A stretch of DNA of 64,000 nucleotides from assembly GCA_029817715.1 (NCBI GenBank), contig JARUPY010000397.1, positions 7,006,001 through 7,070,000 of the forward strand, read 5' to 3'. The translations under genes and the position numbers were made by a program. Position 1 is the stretch's first letter. Every line of letters starts with the position of its first letter. The stretch is from Melastoma dodecandrum (lineage: Eukaryota > Streptophyta > Magnoliopsida > Myrtales > Melastomataceae). Below the pieces are notes generated by a model. That model was not told where the DNA came from. It saw nothing but the letters and a program-made list of their open reading frames with translations, and ran no database searches. Shown here piece by piece: positions 1-10,245 of this stretch.

Positions 1-663
1 GGAAGCATTGGTTTGTTTAAGATTTGCGAATTCTTTTTTTGTCGCTTCATTACAATATTAATGCTCTTTAATTTGTGAGGATTTTCTACTTCTCTAAGAT
101 AGCAATCAAAGACACATATTTGGAGACGTAGTAGATCCTGTATACTATTATTAGCAGGTGCTTGTGCAAAAGGGGATTATAAGTGCCTCCAGTGACATTT
201 TATGCCATTCACTCTTCCTGAGAAAGTTCATATTCCTCCTGCCTAGTTCATTTTCCATGTATTCTTCTAATGAATCTTTTGTCAAAGTGGTGCCCCATAT
301 TGTTGACAAAGAAGAAATTAATGATTTGCTTTTTAATGTGGCGTAGTTTCAAGTTTCAGTTAAGAACTCAATTTAATTTAATGCCAAAATCATGAATTTG
401 TTTATGTGTTGGAGTTCACTGATGAATTATAGGACCAAAAATCATGGTTTGGTTTTCAGGATTCTAGGCAAGCTTCAATTTTATCTCGATATCTGCAAAA
501 TTATTCTTGGCCAGTGTGGTTAGGCGTTATTTTTTATGACGTGTTTGTAATGCTTTGTCTTCTAACTTTTATTTTTTAATGATGAACTGTGCTTCTTATT
601 TTTGGAACAAAATCTTGATTAGTCTGAACTGATCCTTTTCTTTCCTTTTATTGAGCATTAAAG
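1..663. other. Upstream non-coding stretch, probably intron of the AGD3-like gene
   Basis: No exon of the expected BAR-domain N-terminus can be read here in any plus-strand frame. The first recognisable exon starts at 664 in the middle of the BAR domain, right after an AG, so this stretch is most simply an intron. The first exons, about 115 residues by comparison with the 827-residue Arabidopsis VAN3 recalled from memory, would lie before the window. Confidence 0.6.
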
Positions 664-3600
664 GTTGAGCATATGGTAAATGACAGATTGTTGCAGTTTG
701 TCAACATAGATTTGCAAGATGTTAAGGTAATGTAATTGCTTGATGTCATTGTGTACTCTGTGCTCCAAGCTTTTATGAATCTCCATATTATGAGAACTCA
801 TCAGACCATATATAATTTGTAAGCGATTCAACTGAAGGATGAAATATATCTTCATTTGAATGCCAAAACAATTTTGTTTCACCTGGCCTTGTCTTTGTCT
901 GACTAGTCCTATCTTAGTATAGGAGGCTCGGAAAAGTTTTGACAAGGCTAGCCTTCAGTACGACCAGGTAGTGTTCTTAATTCTGCACATGGGTACCATC
1001 AGTGGCCAATTTTGATCAAAAAATACATCACGGTTGCTTTGTTGACTAATGCCCGGTGGGAACATTATTATGTGATGCAGGCTCGCGAGAAGTTTCTTTC
1101 TTTGAAGAAAGGAACCAAAAATGATGTGTCCGTGTTCCTAGAAGAGGTAAAGTCTGGTTGATAGCTAAACAAAAGGGTCTGCACTACCATGTGTTTTCCT
1201 TACTGGAGTATTCTTTGGTGTTATTGGTTTCGTAATTCAGGAACTCCATACTGCAAGATCTGATTTTGAGGAGGCTCGTTTCCATCTGGTGATTTGTCCG
1301 ATCACCTCTTTTAGTGTCTCGTTCATTATATTGTCAATTCTTGTCGTCTTAATCTTTTTCCCTAATCACGGTCTTTGCTTCAGGTATCTGCTCTATCCAA
1401 TGTTGAAGCCAAAAAGAGGTTTGAATTTTTGGAAGCAGTCAGTGGGACAATGGATGCACATCTTCGATACTTCAAACAAGTGGGTGAATCTGAGCTACAT
1501 CACTCTGTTCATCTATAGAAATAGAAAGTTTGGTTGATAGAATAAGGGCTGATTTAACTACTGGCTGTCAGGGGTACGAGTTGTTGCATCAAATGGAGCC
1601 ATATATTAATCAGGTTTGACGAAGTATTTTCTCTTCTATATGCAGTTATATTTTCCTGGTTATTTTTGTTGTTACTAGCAATAGTGCAATAAGACAGTAT
1701 GCCGATGTCGTCGCACACTTAAGAAGTTCTATATTACTTGGAAGAGGAAAAACTCTAAAGATGTTTGTTGTGTTGGAATATTGTTTCTAAGGCTATTGAA
1801 TGTGCTTTTCTTTGGTACAGTCAAGGTCTATCTTGCGCTTCACTTTTGGGATGTTTCCTGGCTTCCTTCTGAACCTTAATCTACCTCCCAGATCTGGTGC
1901 TGCAATGGCTGCTACTCATAAATTGTGGATCCTTGATTTTTTACCTAATCATTTTTCTAAAGCTTTCCCGTGAAATTGATTGAATACTTCTGATCTTTTG
2001 GTTAATTACGATGTTTTTGAACTAGTGCCAGCAGTTCATGCTCTGCCATATATGCTTTCAATTTGAATACGAGATGCCGAGTTCTTAAGTTATTCTTGTG
2101 TAGGTCTTGACTTATGCCCAACAGTCCAGAGAAAGGTCTAATAACGAAATGGCAGCTCTGTCTGAAAGGATGGAAGAGTACAAAAGACAGATTGATCGAG
2201 AGAGTAAATGGTCTTCGAATGGTACAGATGGATCTCCCAATGGAGAGGGCATGCAAGCAATTGGCAGGAGTTCACATAAGATGATAGAGGCAGTGATGCA
2301 ATCTGCCTCTAGAGGGAAGGTGAAGATCTAAATAACCTGTGGATTCAGTTGAGTTTGATTAATCATTCCCCTTGCTTTTCTCATTGACCTCTTAATAATA
2401 TTCCCAGGTCCAAACAATACGACAAGGTTATCTCTCGAAACGGTCATCGAATTTGAGAGGTGACTGGAAAAGACGTTTTTTCGTTCTAGATAGTCGTGGA
2501 ATGCTCTATTACTATCGCAAGCAGTCCAGTAAACCATCTGTAAGTGTTCAAAATTTCGGAAGTTTGGTTAATTTCAATTCACCTTTATATTTAAGCCATT
2601 TGCTTTGTTGAAATTGTTTGAACTTAATTCTCAGGGTTCGGGAAGTCAACATTCTGGGCAGAGGAATAGTTCAGAGCTGGGCTCTGGGATTCTAAGTCGG
2701 TGGCTTTCTTCTCATTACCATGGGGGTGTGCATGATGAAAAATCCGTTGCTCATCACACTGTAAATTTACTTACGTCAACCATAAAAGTCAATGCTGATC
2801 AATCTGATCTCAGATTTTGCTTCAGAATCATTTCACCAACCAAGAGCTATACATTACAGGTATGGTTTTCATCAAAGTTCTCCTAGTGCATTGTAATGCT
2901 GTTTTACGCTGGTGAATGAATTGGTGTTGCTTATGGAAGAGCCATGTCATTGCTGTTTATGCTGTCAGTGCAGGCAGAAAGTGCATTGGACCAAATGGAC
3001 TGGGTTGAGAAGATAAAAGGGGTTATTGCTTCATTGCTCAGTTCACAGGCACCAGAACGGGTAAAAAGCTACCTGAAAATTATCTATAACTAACCCTGAC
3101 ATTCCTCTTAAATTTTTAGCGAGTGCCAACGTTTCTTGTTTCTTTTCCAGAGTCTTACACTTCAAAGTAACAGTCAACACTCTGCCAGCGAAAGCAGTTT
3201 GTTTGAGAGTTCAGAATTTGATCACGATGCTGTGGATGGCACACTGGAGAAAAATATTTCTTCTTTGCATCAGTCCTCAAGAAACTCACAACAGCTTCGA
3301 ACCGTAGCGAAGGTTGAGAAGCCTATTGATGTTTTGCAGAAAGTTGATGGAAATGATAAATGTGCTGATTGTGGAGCGCCTGAACCGGATTGGGCTTCCT
3401 TGAACCTTGGTGTTCTTGTCTGCATAGAGTGTTCCGGCGTCCATCGTAACCTTGGGGTGCACATCTCTAAGGTAAGGAAGACTCCTGTCTCTCATTTTAT
3501 TATACATATCAAGGCAATCATTTTCATTGAATTTATTTATTCTAGTTCAGTCTGTCCTGCTATATGGAAACTGGTAGTATGTAGAGACGGTAATTGATAT

Positions 3601-4751
3601 CTCGATACATAATAAGGCTTATTTTGATAGGTACGATCACTTACGCTTGATGTGAAAGTGTGGGAGCCTTCAGTTATAAGTTTGTTTCAATCTCTGGGAA
3701 ATACTTTCGCCAACTCTGTCTGGGAGGAGTCATACACTGGGTAAGCACCGATACTGCTCTCTCAAATATTATCTATTGCTTGATTCTTCGCAAATTTACT
3801 ATTTTTAACAAATGTTTATTGCATTTGCAAAGTTTATACCACTCGAGCCGGCCACAGATTGGTTATATCTCTAAGCCTACCTCTTCTGATTCAATCTCTA
3901 TCAAGGAGAAGTTCATCCATGCGAAGGTATGATCAGAAATATACTTGAAGTTGACGCAGCAGGTCGATTATGTTGCTTTTTTTTTTTTACTGTCTACTTT
4001 ACCAAAATTTGGTGATGAATCTTCTTTTCCCTTCTCTGTGCACAGTATGCAGAAAAGCTTTTCCTTCCCCAGTCCGAAGAAAGCATGCATCCCCAAGAAA
4101 TAGCACAACAGTTTTTGAATGCTGTTCTGGGAAATGACAAGAAGGCTTTATACCGTTCCATTGTCAATTCAGAAATAGACATCCATACCGTATTTGAACT
4201 ATCATCGCGCATCTCCTCTTTGACTCTTGCAAAAACGATGTTGCCTCAAGAAAGCACCAGCCGAACCCACACCTCGAGCCTAGAGAGATCTTCAATAAGC
4301 TCATCCAATTATGGAAGTGCTAGTGAATTTCCTGTCATGGATTACGCGGAAGGATGCACTCTACTCCACCTTGCATGTGATACAGCTGATATCGGCATGC
4401 TAGAACTCCTTCTTCAGTATGGTGTGAATGTTAACGCTGTTGATTCACGTGGTGACATGCCATTACATCATTGCATTATAAGAGGCAAATCAGCAAACGT
4501 GAAGCTGCTTCTCGCAAGGTAAGTCAACCAAATTGTCCATTGACAGAGATGGATGAAATGAGCTTCGCTTGAGGTTCTCCAGCTTGATTAGATGTCCATT
4601 GTTGAAGGTTCAGATTCCTGTTGGTTCGTATTGCAGGGGGGCAGATCCACGAGCACTGAACAGGGAGGGTAAATCTCCCCTTGATCTTGCCATGGAGTTG
4701 AACTTCCAGGACAGCGAAGTTCTCGCTTTGTTATCTGATCTGAAAGGATGA
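664..4751 (+). CDS. AGD3: ACAP-type ArfGAP with BAR, PH, ArfGAP and ankyrin domains, AGD3/VAN3-like; 5' partial
   Basis: Family role: these proteins stimulate GTP hydrolysis by ARF GTPases at the trans-Golgi/endosomal membrane; Arabidopsis VAN3/SCARFACE acts in auxin-linked vein patterning. Fifteen in-frame exons are readable: 664-726, 923-967, 1081-1146, 1241-1288, 1384-1479, 1572-1613, 2104-2319, 2408-2539, 2635-2859, 2974-3060, 3151-3471, 3631-3740, 3833-3926, 4046-4518, 4637-4751, all GT..AG, giving 710 residues and a TGA stop. In this partial protein the BAR part is about residues 1-130 (motif EFLEAVSGTMDAHLRYFKQ), PH about 197-335 (GYLSKRSSNLRGDWKRRFF), ArfGAP about 370-510 with zinc finger C-x2-C-x16-C-x2-C and the arginine-finger motif SGVHRNLG, and C-terminal ankyrin repeats about 615-700. 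The C-terminal NREGK...EVLALLSD favours AGD3 over AGD1/2/4. The loop after the ArfGAP core (VWEE-SYTG-LYHSS) looks about 9 residues shorter than in VAN3. No break is seen. Confidence 0.93.
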
Positions 4752-5359
4752 AGCGAAGCGTCATCAATAACCGCGAGTAAATCAGGTATTGTTGTTTCCC
4801 CCTATGAGTTGTGATCTGGTGTTGGTTATGAGTAAGGAGTTGTACTTAGGAGAAGCAATGAAGTCAGCTTGACATTATGGAGGCGAGCGGTGGGCTTTGT
4901 GTCTGTATCCACCCCGCAGGCAGCGTGTTGTACCGTTGTACGTGAGAGTTACTCTAGAATTTTCATCATGTCCTCGATATGTGTTGGGATGTGTTCAAAA
5001 AATGAGATCCGGGTGAACAAGGAGACGTGAACGATTTCTCGGGAAATGATAGGTATGATATTTGTCAGGGAACTAACTACTGCCTTTCACTTGGATCTCG
5101 AGTTGTTATTTGTTGATTGCTAAGGAGTTATGGCACTGATGAGATGAAATGTTCAGTGTTTTCATTGCCCCCATATCCCCTACACTCCAACAACCTTTCA
5201 AACAGTTTTCCACGTTGCAGCCGCTGCTGTTGACGATGAGTAGCTGCATCTGATCTCGCGTAGGTGTACTTTCATTCCTTTCAAACTGAATAGGACTGCA
5301 TGGATTAATACTTCAAGTATAACTATGTTAGCCAAGATGCGATATTGTTGTCAAACTAA
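4752..5359. other. AGD3-like 3'UTR and intergenic DNA
   Basis: This stretch lies between two genes on the same strand. It should hold the 3'UTR of the ArfGAP gene and the distal promoter of the LIR1 gene. No coding exon, RNA gene or repeat was recognised. Confidence 0.5.
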
Positions 5360-5450
5360 CAATCTTATCCCAACAATGACATATGGATGCCCGTACCATT
5401 CTACCTTATCCAGTGAGACCCATTTTTCATCTACCAGTATTTAATTTGCA
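5360..5450 (+). promoter_or_regulatory. Candidate light-responsive promoter elements of LIR1
   Basis: Two I-box cores (GATAAG on the minus strand, read as CTTATC at 5364-5369 and 5405-5410) lie about 40 bp apart and 130-180 bp before the LIR1 start codon. A TATTTAA sequence near 5438 could serve as a TATA element. I-boxes are known in light-regulated plant promoters, but such 6-base words are common, so the assignment is inference from position and gene type. Confidence 0.35.
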
Positions 5451-5540
5451 GTCCTCTCCATAGACTCAACTGCCAATTCATTCTCGAGCAGTCATCTGAC
5501 AGCTCCACCAAATCTTCTCTCAAAAACCCCTCCGCCCAGA

Positions 5541-6105
5541 ATGCAGGCAGCACAGTTTCTCACCTTACCATTGCCGATAACCAGACCAACCAGAGGCCTT
5601 GGACCATCTTTGTCGACTTCTTCCCCAAAGCTTCGAGCTCATGGTTTCAATCTCGTTAAAACGAGTGCTGTTGTGAACGACTCCCTCATGGTCGACTACA
5701 GCTCCCCAGTGTCGTAAGCTTTCGAAAGCCTTAAAGCAGGACTCTGGTCGAGTCTTAAGCTCACACCTTTACGACTTTTCAGGGTTTTCCCAGCAGAGGC
5801 TTGCGAGATGATAGGAGGAGAAGCCTGTGATGTCGCAATGTTCCCTGAAGTGAAGCTGGAGTCACAAAACAAAAGAAGCAGCACTTCAAAGAGCAAGAGC
5901 AGCAGCATGGATTCAGTCGATAGAGAATACTACGACTACAACAGCCAAAAAACGTCAGTATAAAAGTGATTAAAACTGTGAATCACATTCTACATCATGT
6001 TTTACTTGTTTTTCCATTACGGATAACAGGGTGTTCCCTGGGGAGGCTTGCGATGATCTTGGAGGCGAGTTCTGCGAGGCAGAGTACCAAAGTGGTGACC
6101 ATTGA
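5541..6105 (+). CDS. LIR1: LIR1, light-regulated chloroplast protein
   Basis: Family role: LIR1 is a small light- and clock-controlled plastid protein that helps bind leaf-type ferredoxin-NADP+ reductase to TIC62 and TROL at the thylakoid. Three exons, 5541-5713, 5783-5953 and 6030-6105, join in frame with GT..AG junctions to give 139 residues. Residues 1 to about 50 are rich in Ser, Thr, Pro and Arg with few acidic residues, as expected for a plastid transit peptide. Two copies of the family motif follow: VFPAEACEMIGGEAC at 59-73 and VFPGEACDDLGGEFCEAEYQ at 116-135, separated by a Ser/Lys-rich linker and an acidic DREYYDY segment. The end EAEYQSGDH matches the family end. The ATG is the first in the only frame leading into the motifs. 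The gene points toward the convergent ATPase gene, whose stop is 230 bp away. It appears intact. Confidence 0.93.
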
Positions 6106-6335
6106 ATCAAGAATTTCCTTGCCGGAATGCAGTAGGGTTCTATTAGTAATTAACAGCTTCTTCATTTTTGTATTATCAAAAGGGCTTGGAGCTTAATCAT
6201 GCCTGGCTAGCTCATGAATAATTTCAACTAGTTGCCAATGTTGATGTTTTCGACGCTTGCTAAGAATTCAGGCTAAGATGATCTCTGCAGTAGCAGTTTG
6301 TCCATCACATTAGATAAGGCAAACCCACATTTCTT

Positions 6336-7591
6336 TTACTCTAGTGGATCATCGGTGATCTCATCAAGAAGCAGATAATGGAGAGCTATTGAGTATTTTG
6401 CAGCAATCCTTCTTCCTGAGTTGGCACGAACTTCGCTTCTAAGAAGGAAAGATCCATATCCATCCCCTGTGGTTGCAATAGCAATCACATGGTGAGGCAC
6501 ATCACATAAAGCACCTTTTCATGTCCATGATAAAACTGGAAAACCCACCTCTAATTGTCAGTATTGACGAAACCCATCTCTTATAAATGTACAACAGCCG
6601 AGGAGAGTCTCCGTGCTGCATATCGGCCAACAGAAGCTCACAAGGCGATGTTTTGCTTCAAAATTACACAACGTCCACTGCAAACATTAGAAAAAAAATC
6701 ACACAGCAGTATCGCTGCTCCAACCCAGACCAATGACAGGCAGATTGATCATCCCCTTACTTAGCATGCACAATCGCGCTATGGCATAGGGCCAACGTCC
6801 TCACCAAGGCCATGTCCCGTCCTCGATGATTAGCGTACTTCTGTTGGCAGCTTCTATTAAAGAGAACCAAGCACAAGGTCGTGGAGACCTTAACTAGGCG
6901 CTTCACTTTTATGTAGCAATAAACACGAGATTCTGAGGCACCCGACATTACCTCTCGTCGAACAATTCCCCAAAGTCATCGACGATAACGGAGGCAGGAA
7001 CTGTCTCGAGCAGGTGAAATGCCGCAAAGTACTTCCTGAGGCCCTCATCATCGTCAACATATCTTAAAGCAGTAGAACAGCCAAGGATCATTTTAGGCAA
7101 TCCAACCCAGAAATGCAAGGCATAAGACATGGTACTGCAGTCGACTTACTTGATTTGAATCCGCCGAAACGCATCAGAGGACGGATCAATGCCCTACGAG
7201 GAAACCAAGAGAAGATGAGTATAATCAAAGTGGAAACGGATAAGGGAGCCGAGAATGGGGATTAGTGGTGAAGTGGGGATGCCCCGGAGAGACACGGCGG
7301 GTTAGCTTCAAGACGCAGACGCCCGGAGATGAACACGACACTAGGGATCCGCGTCTCGCCCATGGATGCCGCAACGTTGTAGGCAAACTGGAACAACAGG
7401 GAGGTCTTACCGCTGCATCAGTGGAAGAGATTCAATGAGAAAGTGGGTGCAGGCAAGGCGTTCGACGGAATGACGGAGACGGAGAGAGACCAAAAGGGGG
7501 GACCGGAGAGGAGGGTGATGCTGGCGGGAGATATGGGTTGTTGGTGTTGGGTGTGCCTCCCATGGAAGAAGCGCTCCAACTGTTCCGACAT
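6336..7591 (-). CDS. Small RecA-like P-loop ATPase, possibly plant SWSAP1-like
   Basis: Seven exons on the minus strand (7591-7491, 7412-7283, 7193-7150, 7062-6952, 6853-6761, 6655-6549, 6466-6336) join in frame to 238 residues. Walker A is GPPFCGKT at residues 30-37, formed across the first intron, and the Walker B-like segment is SVIVDD at 116-121. Conserved blocks include YVDDDEGLRKYFAAFHL, GRDMALVRTLALCH, GDSPRLLYIYKRWVSSI and GDGYGSFLLRS. I remember a conserved single-copy plant family with this layout; the layout is reminiscent of SWSAP1, the ATPase partner of SWS1 in homologous recombination, but that identity is inference. Most junctions are GT..AG. The intron between exons 2 and 3 fits the family only with a GC donor (GGG|GCATCC), and exon 6 uses an AAG acceptor because the nearby CAG would bring in an in-frame stop. 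The ATG at 7591-7589 is the start that reads into Walker A. A foldback MITE begins 57 bp upstream. Confidence 0.82.
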
Positions 7592-7639
7592 AACCCTGAG
7601 TATATAATTGTGATATCAGCTGAAGCGCCACTCACAATC

Positions 7640-8247
7640 CCAACAATGGGACGCGGCTAACTTCCCGTGAGGGGACGTCCCCCCGTTAGAAGTACAATTT
7701 ATAAATTAAATTAGTACAGTTTATTATTATTACAGTTATACTAATAAAAATTAGTATAATGTACTATATTAGTACATGATTTGTTCATTGTACTCATTTT
7801 TTTAGTATAGTTATAGTAATTATAAACTGTACTAATTTTGTTTGTACAATGTACAAAAAAATTCAAAAAAATTAGTACGAATTGCGTAACAGTTTCCGAA
7901 AACCCCAATTTAGTACTAATTATAACAGTAAATGTACAAAAGAAATTAGTACATTATATAATTACTACAAATATACTAATGAAAATTAGTACAATGTACA
8001 AACTGACATAGTAAAAGTTTTGTACACATTAGTGCATTTGTAATTACTATAATTATACTAAAAAAAATTTGTACAATATACAAACCATGTACTAATACAT
8101 CGTTTATACATTGTACTAATTTTTACTAGTACAATTATAGTAATAATAAACTGTACTAATTTGATTTGTACATTATACTATTTTCGACTAAATTAGTACA
8201 ATGGGGGGATGTCCCCTCACGGGACGTTAGCCGCGTCCCCAACAATG
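7640..8247. mobile_element. Foldback MITE, 590 bp, with 9-bp target-site duplication
   Basis: The element at 7649-8238 starts GGACGCGGCTAAC and ends with the inverted GTTAGCCGCGTCC. The outer arms of about 46 bp are near-perfect inverted repeats including CCCGTGAGGGGAC. The 9-bp direct repeat CCAACAATG flanks it at 7640-7648 and 8239-8247, the length expected for Mutator-like (MULE) transposition. The AT-rich interior, full of TTAGTACA-like words, also pairs with itself: the left arm of roughly 270 bp reads closely as the reverse complement of the right arm. There is no coding capacity. Confidence 0.88.
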
Positions 8248-8771
8248 GTTTGAATCCATAGATTCCCGTTTCTTGGCCTAAATCTCTATAATGAGGCATG
8301 CTTTTTCAAATTTTGTGAGTTTGGGGTGGGATGGGACGTGCCAAATCCTCCTCCATTAGATATTATATATGGGATTGGTAATAGAAGCTCGACTTGCTTT
8401 TGTTAGAAAAGAACAAGCGAAGAGGTAAAATTATCATTAAATGGTGCTCCAAATCTATGCTGATGACGTAACTTTCGAATTAGCCGATGATACGCTTTGT
8501 AAGAATTTTTACAACTCATGACTTCCAGCTTCTTCCCCAGCTGTAAAAAGCAGTCCCTGCTATACCTAACTCCATCATCACAGTAGCCGCCCACCTCGAA
8601 CTACGACTAGCTGAACGACAAGTTCTCAAACAACTTACACCCAATGGATTGCAAGACGGGAAGGACAATTAACTTCACGCTATCTGCTTTACACTAGCTG
8701 TAAGCGAATTAATCGCCAATACAAGATCACAGCAGTCGATTTTGGACACAAAGTAAAGGGAAAACGAAAGT
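8248..8771. other. Intergenic DNA with one unrecognised short minus-strand reading frame
   Basis: A 63-residue minus-strand frame at 8403-8594 (containing YCDDGVRYSRDCFLQLGKK) looks protein-like in composition, but I do not recognise it and see no convincing exons around it. It may be a decayed gene fragment. Nothing else is supported here. Confidence 0.25.
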
Positions 8772-8776
8772 GTACC

Positions 8777-9445
8777 TGTTTGTGGGCGAAAGACGTTGCG
8801 ATATATCGGGGACTAAGTGTTGAATGTGGTCGCCAATAAAGAAAGTAACAAAGAATAATCATAAATCACTGAGCACAAAGAGAAAAACTTACAGCCATCT
8901 TATAACAACACTTAAAACGATTATGTACAGTCAGGTTGACAATCAAGCAGCCCTTCGGGGTCATAGAATGATTGTCGTGCGTTTACAATTGACCAGGGCT
9001 GACTTATTTATAGACAATAACTAATAACTCACGATCGACGCGCATTTAACACGTGCTAATTGTCCTAAAACTAACTAATCGATTGAGTATCGAAACTATA
9101 TCGTTGACCAACTCCCGTTGAAGCAACGATCTTTGTCTTGAAGATCACTTCGATGCTGCTTCAGCTTTTATCGTCGACGATGCTCCAGCCTTCATCGATG
9201 ATGTTTCAGCCTTCACCGTCGACTCTGCTTCTGCGCCAGTCGTCGATGGAGCTGCTTCTACGCCAGCCGTCGATGGAGCAGCTTCTACGCCAGCCGTCGA
9301 TGGTGCAGCTTCTACGCCAATCGTAGATGCTGCCGAGGATGTCCATCGACGAATCATGGAGTTTATCTCTAGGCTTGCCATTACATATGGTCTCATCGAT
9401 GTTAGGCATCGACCTTGCCCAAAATGTCGTTTTACCTTGTAAACA
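8777..9445 (-). repeat. 3'LTR of the non-autonomous element, 669 bp
   Basis: The copy is similar along its length to 10246-11015. It contains a TATA box on the minus strand (CTATAAATAAGTCA near 9002-9015) and about four 27-bp tandem units near 9227-9334. Confidence 0.88.
9227..9334 (-). repeat. 27-bp minisatellite inside the 3'LTR
   Basis: About four units of the type GCTTCTACGCCAGCCGTCGA plus TGGAGCA (plus-strand sense) follow one another. Because 27 is a multiple of three, the minus strand reads as repeats of GVEAAPSTA, but this is LTR sequence and there is no reason to call it a gene. Confidence 0.8.
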
Positions 9446-9588
9446 TTTTGCCCCCTTCCAAACCAAAGATAAGCTATGTTTGGCGGTGCATAACCACTAC
9501 CTTTTAAGGAGAGAGCCTCGGTGTTAGAGGGCGAACCCACCCTTGGGACGAGAATGGTCACCGTCGCTCCTTCGACGTGGTGAAACGG

Positions 9589-10062
9589 CTAGTCGACGTT
9601 ACTCGGGTCGATGTTACATTTAACCATCAAGTGGATATCAGTGTCAATCGTGGGGTGACCTTCTACGTTTAAGGGCTGCCTTTCTCGAGGGACGAGGGCA
9701 CCCCTCTTGGTCCCGTCGACTTGGCCATGTGGAAGCTCATCGATGGTGCCTTGGTTGATGTCTCGATCAGCCATCAAGTAGTAATCGGGTTCGATTAGGA
9801 GGTAACATTCAACACCAAAGAGCGGACCCTCATAGAGGGCGAGGGCAGCCCCTTCTACATCGACACACTTTCGAGGCAAGGGAAATTCCCTTTGCATCCA
9901 CACCCCTTCGGACCGAGGACGTTCCACTGGATCACCCTCGACGGTTATCTGTTCGTTTTTCATAAGAACATGAGCTGGATTGAGTATCGACAAACGGAAA
10001 GTTTCCATTTCCTGACACATATTTTCCAGGTGCTCCACTATACTATGAAGGGCAATTTTCAA
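9589..10062 (-). CDS. Internal reading frame of the non-autonomous element, unknown product
   Basis: This 157-residue minus-strand frame starts MKIALHSIVEHLENMCQEME. A similar frame occurs in the second family copy at 63242-63752 with the same order of blocks: the N-terminal segment ending MCQEME/MCRELETFRL, then NEQITVEGDP, EGPLFGVECY, DRDINQGTIDELPH and a His/Asp-rich tail. Reading continues upstream toward the primer site (SADEDSDEAFQIALRESD) but is broken by stops. It resembles no catalytic domain. The position just after the primer site is where gag would be, so it may be a decayed gag N-terminus or leader. Conservation between the two copies may reflect only shared descent. Confidence 0.4.
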   Translation of the reverse strand: MKIALHSIVEHLENMCQEMETFRLSILNPAHVLMKNEQITVEGDPVERPRSEGVWMQREFPLPRKCVDVEGAALALYEGPLFGVECYLLIEPDYYLMADRDINQGTIDELPHGQVDGTKRGALVPRERQPLNVEGHPTIDTDIHLMVKCNIDPSNVD

Positions 10063-10245
10063 AGTTTGCGTATCCGACTCTCGGAGGGCAATTTGGAAAG
10101 CCTCGTCCGAATCTTCGTCGGCCGATCGAACAAACCCTTCGTCTTAGAAAATATCATCGTCGCACTCACCACACAAAAAACGTGTTGACATTTGGCATAT
10201 TCACACGAAACTCGTTTCCGACTCCCATAGTGGTCGCCAAAAACG

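Noticed and set aside
9145..9561. Minus-strand frame with repeated GVEAAPSTA, suggesting a repetitive protein
   Set aside because: It lies across the LTR and its 27-bp minisatellite; the open frame follows from the unit length being a multiple of three.
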